Assembly: GCF_032854445.1 (NCBI RefSeq)
Contig: NC_088300.1
Location: 10,046,001 to 10,110,000 of the forward strand
Source: Liolophura sinensis
Taxonomy: Eukaryota; Mollusca; Polyplacophora; Chitonida; Chitonidae
Reading direction: 5' to 3'
Length of the DNA: 64,000 nucleotides
Shown here: positions 23,901 through 34,105 of the stretch, one piece after another
Numbering within the stretch: position 1 is the first letter of the stretch
Layout: each line of letters begins with the position of its first letter
Notes under the pieces: model-generated
What the model saw: the letters and a program-made list of their open reading frames with translations, nothing else
What the model was told of the DNA's origin: nothing
The model's database searches: none
Program-made: the position numbers and the translations under genes

Positions 23901-24894
23901 CAAGTCAAATGATTTCAGAAGAGCAGTCGACAAACTTTCTCACGTATCATCGGAGGCTGTGACCGTTTTGTTTAACTCCTTAGCTGATAAGGTGGTATAT
24001 TCTGCGTGACATGGCGATCGTTACATTGACGGCGTTTTGACAAGTGAAACTGCCTATGTGGCAATAAGAAGGATCTGACGGAGGTCACAAGATACAGTGA
24101 TGAAACTGTCCGATAGCCCGGCGACAAGTGTGTTTACAGCGAGCGGAGGAATTCATGGCTAAACTTCGTCACTGAGTCCCGCGAGAAAGTGTCCATGTGG
24201 GGTTTTATTAGGGGTGTTCTCTTACTTAATTGTCAATTTATTTGTGTAAACAGTTGAGAAGGCTTGTCGTCCCGGTGTTTATGAGCCAGGTCTGATATGT
24301 CAGAGATGTGGACAAGGGTTTTCCCTCTTCATCGCTCACTCCGCTATAAACACAGTCGTCGTCACGGGCCGCCCGATAACTACCATAAATCAGCTATATT
24401 GTAACAGGGTGCGGTGTCAGGGCCTCCCTCTGGTAAGTATCCACGGGCTGAGTGTTGAAATGACCATGGTCTAATCAGAGCTGGGCAGACCTGGGCGCTA
24501 ATGTAAGCTGACAGTCCGGATAACAGATACATTAGTGTATATGGGAAGCTCCGACCAACTGTCCCACCATCAAGTTACATATAGCAGTTTAGCATGCATC
24601 CATTAAAGCCAAAATTGATGTTTTCGGGCAAAATGCAACAATCTGAATGTTATAACTCAATCAGGTACGGAGACACACGAAATCATTTTCGCAATTAAAT
24701 ACATACTAGTAAATCCAGGCGTTGTATGTCGGTCCTAAGTCAACCATACCATTGAACTTAATTGCTGCCATTGACAGTATATATACTATTATTCATAATG
24801 AATAATTAGTTATATGTTCTACATAAAGAACATATCCAGTTTTAATACACGAAAATGCAACGGAAATATACAAATATATCTCCGTCTCACAGGA
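20979..24894. other. Unannotated spacer, 3.9 kb
   Basis: No gene is recognised. A perfect TGACGTCA lies at 22,387-22,394. A weak tRNA-like fragment near 23,823-23,900 is listed separately. Confidence 0.35.
23823..23900 (-). tRNA. Possible tRNA-Ser(CGA)-like relic
   Basis: On the minus strand GGTCGAAAGATTAAAGC resembles a Ser-type D-arm. TTCGC-TTCGAGA-GCGAG forms an anticodon stem-loop with T33 and anticodon CGA. TCGGATTCAACTCCGA forms a T-arm-like hairpin with a six-base loop. The D-stem is mispaired and the acceptor stem is not evident, so a functional tRNA is unlikely. Confidence 0.3.
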
Positions 24895-25295
24895 GACGAC
24901 TTTGTGGGTGTTGGATTCGAGCCTACGTCTAGATTTGAGCTGTGATAAGTTCATTACTGTCATATTCATGTATTAGACAGATTTAGAGAGGTTGGATTTC
25001 TTTCCAGGTCTGGATCTGAGCTGTTAAACGCGCATGCTGGGTGTGTTCATGCATATGACAGATTTACGGGTGCTGGACTTTGAGTTGTGATAAGCTTATG
25101 GTTGTCCATGTACAAGACAGATTTACAGGTGCTGGATTCGATCTCACGCTTGTATGTGACCTGTGAGAAGCTTATGGTTGTTATGTTTATGTATAAGACA
25201 GATTTATGGATGATGGATTGTATCATACGCCTGGATTTGAGCTGTGATAAGTTTACGGTTGTCATGTTCATGTATAAGACTGATTACGAGTGCTT
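24895..25295. repeat. 81-bp minisatellite, ~5 copies
   Basis: The unit contains GTATAAGACAGATTTA, GGTGCTGGATTCGA and GAGCTGTGATAAGCTTATGG. GTACAAGACA at 25,110 and GTATAAGAC(A/T) at 25,191 and 25,272 give an 81-bp period, a multiple of three that leaves frames open on both strands. Confidence 0.88.
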
Positions 25296-25394
25296 CACTG
25301 GGATAAAAAAACATCGCTGGCGCGGGATGTAGGCTGTAAGAACGCTAGTTTGCGGCTGATCATGACCTTCCCTATTACTCTGATTATCTGGATA

Positions 25395-26055
25395 TCGCAG
25401 CGATGTATGCTGTGGAAATTGTGGGAAACCGTATTCGCACTATCCTGAGGAAACAACATTCGCACTGTTCTGTGAAAAGCACATTCGCACCGTCAAAGGG
25501 GAAACCACATTCCCTATGTTCTGAGGAAATATCACTGTTCTGAGGAACTGCACTGGCGGGAAACCATATTCGAACTGTCCTAGGGAAACAACATTCGCAC
25601 TGTTTCAAGGAAACCATATTGGCACAGTCCCAAGGGAACTACATTGGCACTGTCCTGAGGAAACAACATTCGCAATGTTCTGAGAAAACCATGTTTGCAA
25701 TGCTCTGAGGAAACAACATTCGTACTGCTCTGAGGAAACAACATTCGCACTGCTCTGAGGAAACAACATTGGTAGTATCATGAAGAAACCATATTTGTAA
25801 TGTTCTGGGAACACAACATTCTCACTGTTCTGAGGAAACCACATTTGCACTGTCATGAGGATATTATATTCGCAATGCCATGAAGAAATCACATTTGCAA
25901 TGTTCTGTGGAAACGACATTTGCACTGTCCTGAGTAAACAACATTCGCACTGTCCATAAGAAACCGTATTAACAGTGTCCCGAGAAAACCGTATTCATAC
26001 TGCCCTAGGAAAAAACATTCACAGTTTCATGAAGAAACCACATTTATAATGTCCT
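25395..26055. repeat. 25-bp minisatellite, ~26 copies
   Basis: The unit is built on CTGAGGAAACAACATTCGCA plus CTGTT. GCTCTGAGG at 25,702, 25,727 and 25,752 gives a period of 25 bp. Copies are moderately diverged. Two minus-strand frames of 77 and 106 codons cross it only because that strand lacks stops in the unit. Confidence 0.92.
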
Positions 26056-26064
26056 AACAATATT

Positions 26065-26890
26065 CGGCTGTCCGCCGGTAATGCAACACTTGTAACTGAT
26101 GTATACGAGGTTAACTGGTCAAGCCATGGATACGGCTGTCCGCCGATGATGCAATACTTGCAACTGATGTATACGAGGTTAACTGGTCATGACATGTATA
26201 CGGCTGTCCGCCGTTGATGTAATACTTGTAACTGATGTATACGAGGTTATATGGTCAAGCTATGGATACGGCTGTCCGCCGGTGATGTAATTCTTGTAAC
26301 TGATGTATACGAGGTTAACTCGTCAAGCCATGGAAAGAAGTGTCCGCCGATGATGCAATACTTGTAACTGATGTGTACGAGGTTAACTGTTCAAGATATG
26401 TATACGGCTGTCCGCCGGTGATGTACTTGCAACTGATGTATACAAAGTTAACTCGTCAAGTTATGGATATGGCTGTCCGCCCGTGATGTAATTCTTGTAA
26501 CTGATGTATACGAGGTTAACTGATCAAGCCATATATACGACTGCCTTCCGGCGATGCAATACTTGCAACTGATGTATACGAGGTTAACTGGTCAAGCCAT
26601 GGATACGGCTGTCCGCCGATGATGCAATACTTGTAACTGATGTGTACGAGGTTAACTGATCAAGCCATGGATACGGCTCTCTGCTGGTGATGCACTGCCG
26701 GTTCTTGTACTTGATGTATACCATGTTAACTGATCAAGCCATGGATACAGCTGTTTTCCGGTGATGCAATACTTGAAACTGATCTATACGAGGCTAACTG
26801 GTCAAGCCCCGGATACGACTGTCCTCCAGTAATGCATTACTTGTACTTGTAACTAATGTATAGGCGAGGTTAACTGGTGATTCAGTAACA
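26065..26890. repeat. 68-bp minisatellite, ~12 copies
   Basis: The unit contains ATACGGCTGTCCGCCG, TGATGCAATACTTGTAACTG, ATGTATACGAGGTTAACTGG and TCAAGCCATGG. GTATACGAGG at 26,101, 26,169 and 26,237 gives a period of exactly 68 bp. It directly follows the unrelated 25-bp array. Confidence 0.95.
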
Positions 26891-27159
26891 GACAGACACC
26901 ATACCATCCCTATATAGATTACAGCTTTCTGTTAGATGGAGGCGCTAGGGGTCACTGAACTTCTCAGTTTTGCTCAAGTGGACACAACTATTCTTGTCAC
27001 CAGAACTCCGTAAAGGAGCTTTATTACAAACACACTCTGTTCATTTCCGATAGTCCATTAAGTCCACCTAAGTGTATCGCGTGACAGCCGTATTATTACT
27101 GTGACAACGTAGAATTTTTTGATATTTGCACGCAACTTAGCAGTTGACACTCAGATACA

Positions 27160-27455
27160 TAAGCAGCCGATTTATACCCCGTCCGAGGCGTTATAATGGC
27201 AAATTCCTTTTACCAAGAATTAACTAACCGATTACACATGCACGGACTCCAATATAGGACGTAACGCTCTAATGCACGTGGCACGTGTTTTGCACAGATG
27301 CGTAAGCAAACGATTTATACCCTGTTCGAGGCCTTACAGTGGCAGATTCCTTTTACCAAGAATTAACTAACCCCTTACACATGCACGGAACAAGTACCCC
27401 AATATAGGACGTAACGCCACAATACACGTGACATGCGTTCTGTACAGAAGGGGAA
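27160..27455. repeat. ~142-bp tandem duplication
   Basis: CGATTTATACCC, CCTTTTACCAAGAATTAACT, ACACATGCACGGA and CAATATAGGACGTAACGC occur in the same order in two adjacent copies, at about 27,165-27,305 and 27,307-27,450. A trace of a third start (AATAAACGACTGC) follows. Confidence 0.9.
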
Positions 27456-28884
27456 TAAACGACTGCTAGATTTAGGTCATACAACCTTGTTACTATAGCA
27501 TTTGTACACCAAAACTGTGGCACGCATAGTTTTGGAAACACAGCACATAAATGCGAAATAAAGCGTAAATTTAAGGCCTATATGCACATATCCTCCAGTA
27601 ATGTCACTACATACGTTACGTCCATGCACACGCATATAGGCCTGTGCATATGTCCGGTGTGTATGATTACCGTGGTTATAAACTCACTTTTTTCAAAGAA
27701 GTAAGTAACAATTTTCACTTAATAGCTAGTACGTGTCTTAAAGTTATCAGACGATATCGTAAGAGGCCCAGAAGTTATCGTGCTTCTCCAACCTCACTAC
27801 TCGTCATGTACGTATATATACACATTACCTTCGATTTCCATGCACATGTACAGCCGCTTATCACTCTCTTCGTGTTTCCTATCATCAAGTGTAAAAACAA
27901 CACTTTTACATAACATTGTATGTTCCCGTTAATCTCTATGGTTCAGCAGAACATGAACACCCTCAGTGGTGATACATTTTGTAGAGTCGGCCATGTACCC
28001 TAGTACGATGACCAGTATTTGAAGTCGTGTTAACCCTCCTGCCGACTGCCATATGAGGAAGTCATGTACCATAATCACACATTGTACTAACAGCTCTTCG
28101 TTTGGATGAATAGGCCTATTTATGATGGTAAGGGGCCCTCTTAACATTTAGCTTTAGCAGTGAGGTTCACCAAATGGTGATTTTCGCAAAGGATTGGATA
28201 GCAGTCATTCCCCGAAAAGAAATAATCCAGTAGATTAACACGGAATGAAAGCAATATTGTAGCTACATCGTGGTGAGATTAAAAATGTGGAGTATCGTAA
28301 AATATAGTATCGTCCCTCTCTAAGAGCGGGAATTTTAGAATAAAACAAACCCTAACAAACGCATTAGTCATAAATGTATATCCTTTATTAAAACTATATT
28401 CATGACACAATTTACCTACAAATTATGTAATTAGTATATCACAACCCTTCCAGTCCTCTGGTTCATGCACTTACCTGTACATATACGGCAAGGTATATCC
28501 AGTAATACCCCTCTTGTCAACACTGCGTGGATACAATGTATTCCATGTAGCCAACACTGCGTAGATACAATGTATTTAATGTAGACAACATACAAAATAG
28601 CACCTCGAAAAATACATGTAAATTTGTTCTGTAGCACACAGGGCGCATACACTGAGAGTACAATGCTGTAGTGCATGCAGACCCACGTATACTTCATCAC
28701 AAAATAGTCCTTTCTTATCCTCGGTAATGAATACTGTTTACTTAATACCTTTATAAATACGTCTTTGAAACATACAATATATGTGCGGTATATGTGCGAG
28801 AATGCATTTATCTGGCCTGGCACAAATGTTATACTTCATTTTTACGATATAATCTAACTGATGCTGAGCATGGTGTGTATTCCC
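27456..28884. other. Unannotated spacer
   Basis: A hairpin with arms GGCCTATATGC and GCATATAGGCC spans about 27,573-27,642. The frames at 28,431-28,823 (minus) and elsewhere carry no recognisable domain. Confidence 0.35.
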
Positions 28885-29035
28885 TTTATTTGATTGATGT
28901 TTTACGCTGTACTCAAGAATATTTCACTTATACGACGGCGGCCAGCATTACGGTGGAAGGAAACCCGGCACAGCCCTGGGAAACCCTCGATCATCAGCAG
29001 GTTGCTGCCACATCTTCCCACGTACGGGCGGAGAG
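28885..29035 (-). mobile_element. SINE family A, 5'-truncated
   Basis: The plus strand reads TTTATTTGATTGATGTTTTA, then GTACTCAAGAATATTTCACT, then CGGCGGCCAGCATTACGG, and stops at GGGCGGAGAG. The tRNA head is absent. No clear target-site duplication remains. Confidence 0.88.
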
Positions 29036-29463
29036 CACATGCCGTTATAATTTAATCACCTTTCAGCTAACAATGGGCGACAAGTTGTATTTGGGCCGCG
29101 AAAAATATTTTATAACTATATGAAACCAATGTAAAAAATAATGAAAATGAAAATGAAACTTAATTGTAAAGAATTGCAATACAGGTCGTTGATGCATGCA
29201 TATTAAATTAAATGGATGACTTCCAATACAGCCACACGCGTAACAGCTGATGCTAGCAAACTTCACATAAGGTGTTTCATGTATAACACGGTCAGCAGGC
29301 TGGATCTCGATTATCCGTTAGAAGGCAACTAATGGTGTTATTAATTGTTCTTAGATTAACAGCAGCACAATGCTGCGCTCATCCCACAGTGCAATTTACC
29401 CTCAAATTATATACTGCAATCTTAGGAACGTTGTTAACTATAGTTGACCTCTAGTAAGCAACG

Positions 29464-29764
29464 TTTCCGTTTGATTTATTTTATTTATTTGATTGGTGTT
29501 TTACGCAGTACTCAAGAATATTTCACTTATACGACGGCGGCCAGCATTATGGTGGGTGGAAACCGGGCACAGCCCGGGGGAAACCCACGACCATCCGCAG
29601 GTTGCTGAAAGACCTTCCCACTTACGGCCGGAGAGGAAGCCAGCGTGAGCTGGACTTGAACTCACAGCGACCGCATTGGTGAGAGGCTCCTGGTTCATTA
29701 CGCTGCGCTTGCGCGCTAACCAACTGAGCCACAGAGGCCCCCCCCCCCCCCCATTTCCGTTTGA
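29464..29764 (-). mobile_element. SINE family A, full length, with target-site duplication
   Basis: This is the best copy in the window. On the minus strand it has a G15 run, then CCTCTGTGGCTCAGTTGGTT and AGCGCGC (box A). Next come GGTCGCTGTGAGTTCAAGTC (box B), the body, CTTGAGTACTGCGTAAAACA, and a TTTA-type tail. The 11-bp duplication TTTCCGTTTGA lies at 29,464-29,474 and 29,754-29,764. The insert is 279 bp. The C15/G15 run at the head is unusual and may have expanded after insertion. Confidence 0.95.
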
Positions 29765-29765
29765 A

Positions 29766-29768
<3 letters not shown>

Positions 29769-29807
<39 letters not shown>
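29769..29807. repeat. (AT)n microsatellite
   Basis: About 19 AT units begin four bases beyond the target-site duplication of the SINE. Confidence 0.97.
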
Positions 29808-29809
<2 letters not shown>

Positions 29810-30846
29810 CCCTCTCATTAATAAAGTATTATTTTTTGCAGATGATGAGATACAGCTCTGGTAATGGAGCAAATTGTACTATCACGTAGTCACTGGCAAA
29901 ATTTTTGTATTTCACCCAATGTCTCCTTTGAATTACCTCCCTTGTCACACGACACCAATTTTGACATACGCGGCTTGGAGGCGTGGAACTACTATAAGTG
30001 GGGCCTCGTCTCTTGGAATATGCAGTATGTAGGTTATGTCAGGTAAGAGAAATATTTTCAGCGTAAACGAACGGATAAAACACGACATGAGCCGTTGAGA
30101 GAAACAGAAATGTCCAGAGATCTTACATGCAGTCGATGTAAGAGTATCCATATTTCAACGTCCGCTGAAACTGTTGCACATGTAGGCTTACAATATAAAT
30201 GCATTTTATTACGGGATTATTAAAATTCCTCCGCTCGGCTTAAAAAGTTTGATAACGTTTATTCTGGGCTTAACAAATTAATTTACAAAATTAAAATCTT
30301 TCTTGAAGGTAGGTCGTCAACTAGCTTAGATGCAACCTAATTAGTGGTTAATTGCGCCTACACACGCATCTCTTAAATGGGAGGGTGACCTGACTGAAGG
30401 TTATGGGGGCCTGTCAAACACCAGGCAGCAGGACCTTCACCTCATTTTACTGGTGTCACATTTTCCTTTTCCGGCTCATCATGGTGATGTCACGTTAAAA
30501 ACAGCATGACGTTATAATAAAATCTGACACACTGTAAAAGTGTAGACGTTACGCTACAACCCATTAAAAAAAAAAAACAATGGCCGAAGGTTATGCTTCA
30601 CACTAGCGCCACCTCGTCGGATTAAAACAATATGTCGCCTGTCCAATCGCCTTAGTACACTGAGCCTTGTGCACAATATAACCGAAGCCCTTATCAGTCC
30701 CAGGAATTAAGTGGACCGCACTTTGAAAACAACATGTTCTCAAGCGAAAGTGATGCTTGCCGACAGGTAAATCACGTCTCTTGTTTATGCCGGTTGTTCC
30801 CGGTGTCATCTACACGTCTGTTCTTTATGCCACCTACGCACCAGAT
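29808..30846. other. HLX 3' flank
   Basis: This is the 3' side of the minus-strand HLX gene. TTTATT at 30,258-30,263 (AATAAA on the minus strand, about 585 bp past the stop) and at 30,205-30,210 are candidate poly(A) signals. Neither is proven. Confidence 0.35.
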
Positions 30847-31122
30847 TTACGGGGGACTTGGAGAGGACTCGTTTTCTTGTGACACAGGCTGAAGTAGCGG
30901 TGCTGAGGAGTTCTCGATTTGCTCTGTACACGACCCTTCATCATCGGATGTCAGAATATCCAGGCATGGCGAACTGTTATCTGATTTAGAGAGGGAATCA
31001 TCTTGAATATGTGGCTCAGAAACTTCCTCTAATTTCTCCGTGTCATCTTTACGTGTAGTTTGTTGGGCTGACTTTTCAGCATGCCGCCATTTCATTCGTC
31101 TGTTCTGAAACCACACTTTCAC
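30847..31122 (-). CDS. HLX: HLX exon 4 (recognition helix and acidic C-terminus)
   Basis: Acceptor cttgcag. [17 protein letters not shown] gives homeodomain positions 45-61, with Q50 and N51, the DNA-contacting residues. The rest (about 75 residues) is acidic and Ser-rich ([19 protein letters not shown]) and ends SPSPP before TAA at 30,847-30,849. It is shorter than the vertebrate C-terminus. Confidence 0.95.
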   Translation of the reverse strand: MKVWFQNRRMKWRHAEKSAQQTTRKDDTEKLEEVSEPHIQDDSLSKSDNSSPCLDILTSDDEGSCTEQIENSSAPLLQPVSQENESSPSPP

Positions 31123-33429
31123 CTGCAAGTAGAAAATAATTACAAGGTATGGATTTACGGTTACTTGGCACCTTCTATTCTATTTTGGAGTGAATGAAAG
31201 AACAGAAGGACTTCTGTACGTCTTTAATTTTTATATTCAAGCCAGGACACAGCTGACAACTGGAGCCTCACATCAGTATAGGATATTGATTTTTTGGTGC
31301 ACCGATTAAGAAAACAAATAATGGCAGTCCCAATTAGACTAAGTCCCACAGTAACCTACCTGAGCGTCTGTCAGTCCTAACATGGCGGCCAGCTGACGCC
31401 GGTCCGGCTTGGTCACATACTTTTGTACCTCAAATCTCTTCTCCAGACCTTTTCTCTGTAGTTGTGAGAAAACGGCACGTGACCAGGAGCGCTTACGCTT
31501 AGGGTGACTTGGGCAGCTGGAATCCGTGTTCAGCACCGAGTACGGACCTGTGTCAACCACATAGCCAACTGCTAAATTATATCTCACTGTTTTCTTAGTG
31601 ACGAAAAGAATGTTGAACCTTATTTCTAGCCTTCAATAAAAAATAGGGAATTAGGGCCTATGCATGATCAATGGCAAAATCAACCCTGAATTATATCATA
31701 GTAATCCGCCTAGCTATTTACTTTAAAAAGTATGCTATTTTTATATTAAATAATCATCTGGCCATATCTATAGCTTCAATAATAAACCCACAGAGGCAGC
31801 AGTCCTTAGATGAAATCTCCTATCTTTTTAAAGATAATGAAAAAAATTCCAATTCGGCAATTTTTTCAAAGTAAGAAACTTATGCAACACATAACAAAGG
31901 TATTCAAGGAGTTACAATAATACCTGGCAAAGCGTCTGTGCCGGAGGTAACTGGGTACTGAGGCGGACGGAGAGCGTGGACAGCGGAAAGTGACGAAGTG
32001 AGTCCTGAAACACGCCGACAAACGACGTATGGACATGAAGAGGACGTACACGGGCACGACGTAGGGACGAAATGCTCGCCACGGCTGGAGCGATCAGAGG
32101 TTTTACCTGAAGTCAGTAGAAATCGATGTCATATTACGAATTCTTCTCATACTGTCAAGTATCTGTCGTACACACAATTTATTGTGACTAAATATTATTA
32201 GCTTCTCAAAATTTACGAAACGATAGATAAATTTGTAACATAACAAATTATAGGCACAAAACGTTCAAAAGTGGAATCAACAAAACAAGTCTCCGTAATT
32301 CTTAAAGGATACACAGAAATTCTATAGCAAATCAACTATTCCGAAAATACCTGTCTTACGACAGTACAAAGGAACCATTGGGCTAATGGTTTTGGAGACA
32401 AAGCACAGTGAGATTATGTAATGAAGGCAAACGCATTTATGATTCATATTTCCATGACTGGACACTGCAGCCTTGCATCCATGGTCACAAAATCCAGACT
32501 TGCATTAACTTAAAATTCAAGGTATTTACATCGATTTAATGGATATTTTTGAACCACCGACCTTTTTTTATCTTAAAAACTACATGGCCTAAGAAAATTA
32601 TATCACGACCGATCGCTGTGGAGACTTATGAAGAGGAAGAATAAAAAACAGTCTATAATATGTGAAAATTTAATAACATAATTAATAGAAATATGTAATG
32701 CCTAATAATGACGAGTATCGGTAACTAATCGTTCACCTATGTCTCCACATGCGATAATTTTTTAAAATATTAATTCAATAATTTATATATTCATTAGACT
32801 GGTGTATTACGCCGTACTCTAGAATGTTTCACTATAATTCAATAATTTATAATCAAATAATTAATAATATTAATAAATAATAGTTAAGTGTGTGGCTGTG
32901 CAAAATACGTTTAAAGCATATATGCAAAAAAAAAGGAGAATAACTTGCCATTTTCATTCTCCTTGCTTCCGACTTTATCAGACAGAATACGACTGATACC
33001 AAACTTGAGCTCACTAGTGCCAGATTCTTGAGGCTTGCTCTTTTTAGAGAAATCCAGAACACCGTTAGAACTGGCAATTCCAGTGACCACATCGGTGACA
33101 CCCTCAGAGCTAAGACGCTTCAGACGTCCCAAGGGGCTCACACGGCCCACAAACGACGACTCCGGATGAGTTGGCAAGGGTTTGGGGCGAGATGTAGATT
33201 CAGTTTTTCTTGGCGTTTCTGGGTCTGTCAATTGAGGAGAGTCACAGTTCTTGTCCCCATGGGACAGAGTGGGTCGATAGGGTCGGGGATCTTGTCGCCC
33301 CATGTTACATTTGCCGTGCATTAGGGCAGCGTAAGCAGCCTCGTGGTAGGCGCTGTACGACGTCCAGTAGTTCACCGCGAATTCCAGAGGCATCATGGGA
33401 GGACAAGTCAGACAACCGTTAAGGTACAT
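30847..33429 (-). CDS. HLX: H2.0-like homeobox transcription factor (HLX), four exons
   Basis: HLX proteins are ANTP/NK-linked homeodomain factors that bind TAAT-core DNA in the nucleus. In vertebrates they act in gut, liver and blood development; the mollusc role is inferred, not known. Proposed exons on the minus strand are 33,429-32,945, 32,084-31,924, 31,547-31,360 and 31,122-30,847. They join in phase (2, 1, 0) to 1,110 nt, giving 369 residues plus TAA. The homeodomain spans residues 235-294 and an eh1-like motif lies at 142-150. The ATG at 33,427-33,429 sits in a good context (CACCATG). Every intron follows GT-AG. The exon 2 acceptor is the least certain: an alternative AG 22 bp upstream would break the frame unless the exon 1 donor also moved. 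The homeodomain matches HLX much better than any other class. Confidence 0.95.
31360..31547 (-). CDS. HLX: HLX exon 3 (homeodomain helices 1 and 2)
   Basis: Acceptor gacacag, donor CTCAG/gtaggt. The exon carries PYSVLNTD, the KRKRSWSR arm, and homeodomain positions 1-44. These include F8, the [14 protein letters not shown] helix 1, the HLX-typical [18 protein letters not shown], and TDAQ at the start of helix 3. The intron falls exactly between homeodomain residues 44 and 45, a position used by many homeobox genes. Confidence 0.95.
31924..32084 (-). CDS. HLX: HLX exon 2 (Ser/Pro-rich linker)
   Basis: It encodes residues 162-215. The segment is low in recognisable structure (Ser, Pro, Arg and Cys rich) and ends in TDALP, joining to GPYSVL in exon 3. 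That matches the FPGPYAVL junction context of vertebrate HLX. The acceptor is ctccag at 32,085-32,090; an alternative cttcag ends at 32,107. The donor CCAG/gtatta at 31,923 is good. Confidence 0.7.
32793..32834 (-). mobile_element. SINE family A 3'-end fragment in HLX intron 1
   Basis: The plus strand ATTAGACTGGTGTATTACGC, then CGTACTCTAGAATGTTTCAC, matches only the last ~42 bp of the SINE. It is an old or severely 5'-truncated copy. Confidence 0.75.
32945..33429 (-). CDS. HLX: HLX exon 1 (N-terminus, eh1-like motif)
   Basis: It encodes residues 1-161 plus two bases of codon 162. The start is [20 protein letters not shown], followed by a Tyr/Ala-rich stretch (residues 21-35) and a proline/basic linker. 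[12 protein letters not shown] (140-151) closely resembles the eh1-like motif of HLX proteins and would recruit a Groucho/TLE co-repressor. An in-frame TTG further upstream is not preferred as start. The donor is GGCAA/gttatt, which is somewhat weak. Confidence 0.88.
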
Positions 33430-34105
33430 GGTGATGATGTGGGGCAAAACACAAAGCAACAAAAATTATGGAGACACTGCACAACTCCAGGAACACCCAA
33501 TTTAATCGACAATGACGCTAATAGAATCCTTACATCCCAAAGGAGGGGCATCTGGTGAAGGCGAAAAGAAATGACAACCAAAAAACAAACTTCGCCAAGA
33601 TTGAAAGTTCCACACCCTTTCTTATGCACGGTAAAGATTTTTTCTCAAAGTTAACTTGCGGAAGAACGCGCTGTAAGAGTTGGTTGGACGGAGTCTGTGC
33701 AGGTTGAATAGCGATGTGGCGAAGCAGCCTCCGGTATGGGATCCAAGTGTCGACGATAGAAGTTGATACAGACTGATATCAGTAACAAACCGACTCCGAT
33801 ACTAACTAACATCGTGCTGGGGGTCCGGGAAATGCCGAACTCTGGCCGACAACTAAAGTAAACTCACACGTGAATTTTACCCCAAATAAAAATGTTACCC
33901 GAGCCAGTCATTCCGCTTTTCAAACTGTCGAGGTCGGGCAGAGTAAGTGTGTATATAAAGATGAGGAGGAAATTTCGCTATCCTGTTTCCTGGCATAGGT
34001 TCCGGGTAGGGGAAATTCAGCCATGGCTTGCACATTGCGTCGTTTTAATTACTTTCTGACCGCCCCCAATGGGCAAGCCCCGCCCCGAGGGCTGAGGGAC
34101 ACCCT
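33430..34105 (-). promoter_or_regulatory. Putative HLX promoter and 5' untranslated region
   Basis: Reading toward HLX, there is a GC box (GCCCCGCCCCG on the plus strand, 34,077-34,087), then a CCAAT box (34,066-34,070, reverse orientation relative to HLX). Next come a TAATTA site (34,046-34,051) and a TATA-like CTTTATATAC (33,951-33,960). The last would place a start about 490-500 bp before the ATG. The TATA element reads even better (TATATAAAG) on the plus strand, so its direction is ambiguous. No transcript evidence is available. Confidence 0.4.

Noticed and set aside
25605-25925. 106-codon minus-strand frame
   Set aside because: It is produced by the 25-bp array, whose unit has no stop on that strand.
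29501-29872. 123-codon minus-strand frame and its plus-strand mirror
   Set aside because: They cover the full-length SINE and the AT microsatellite.
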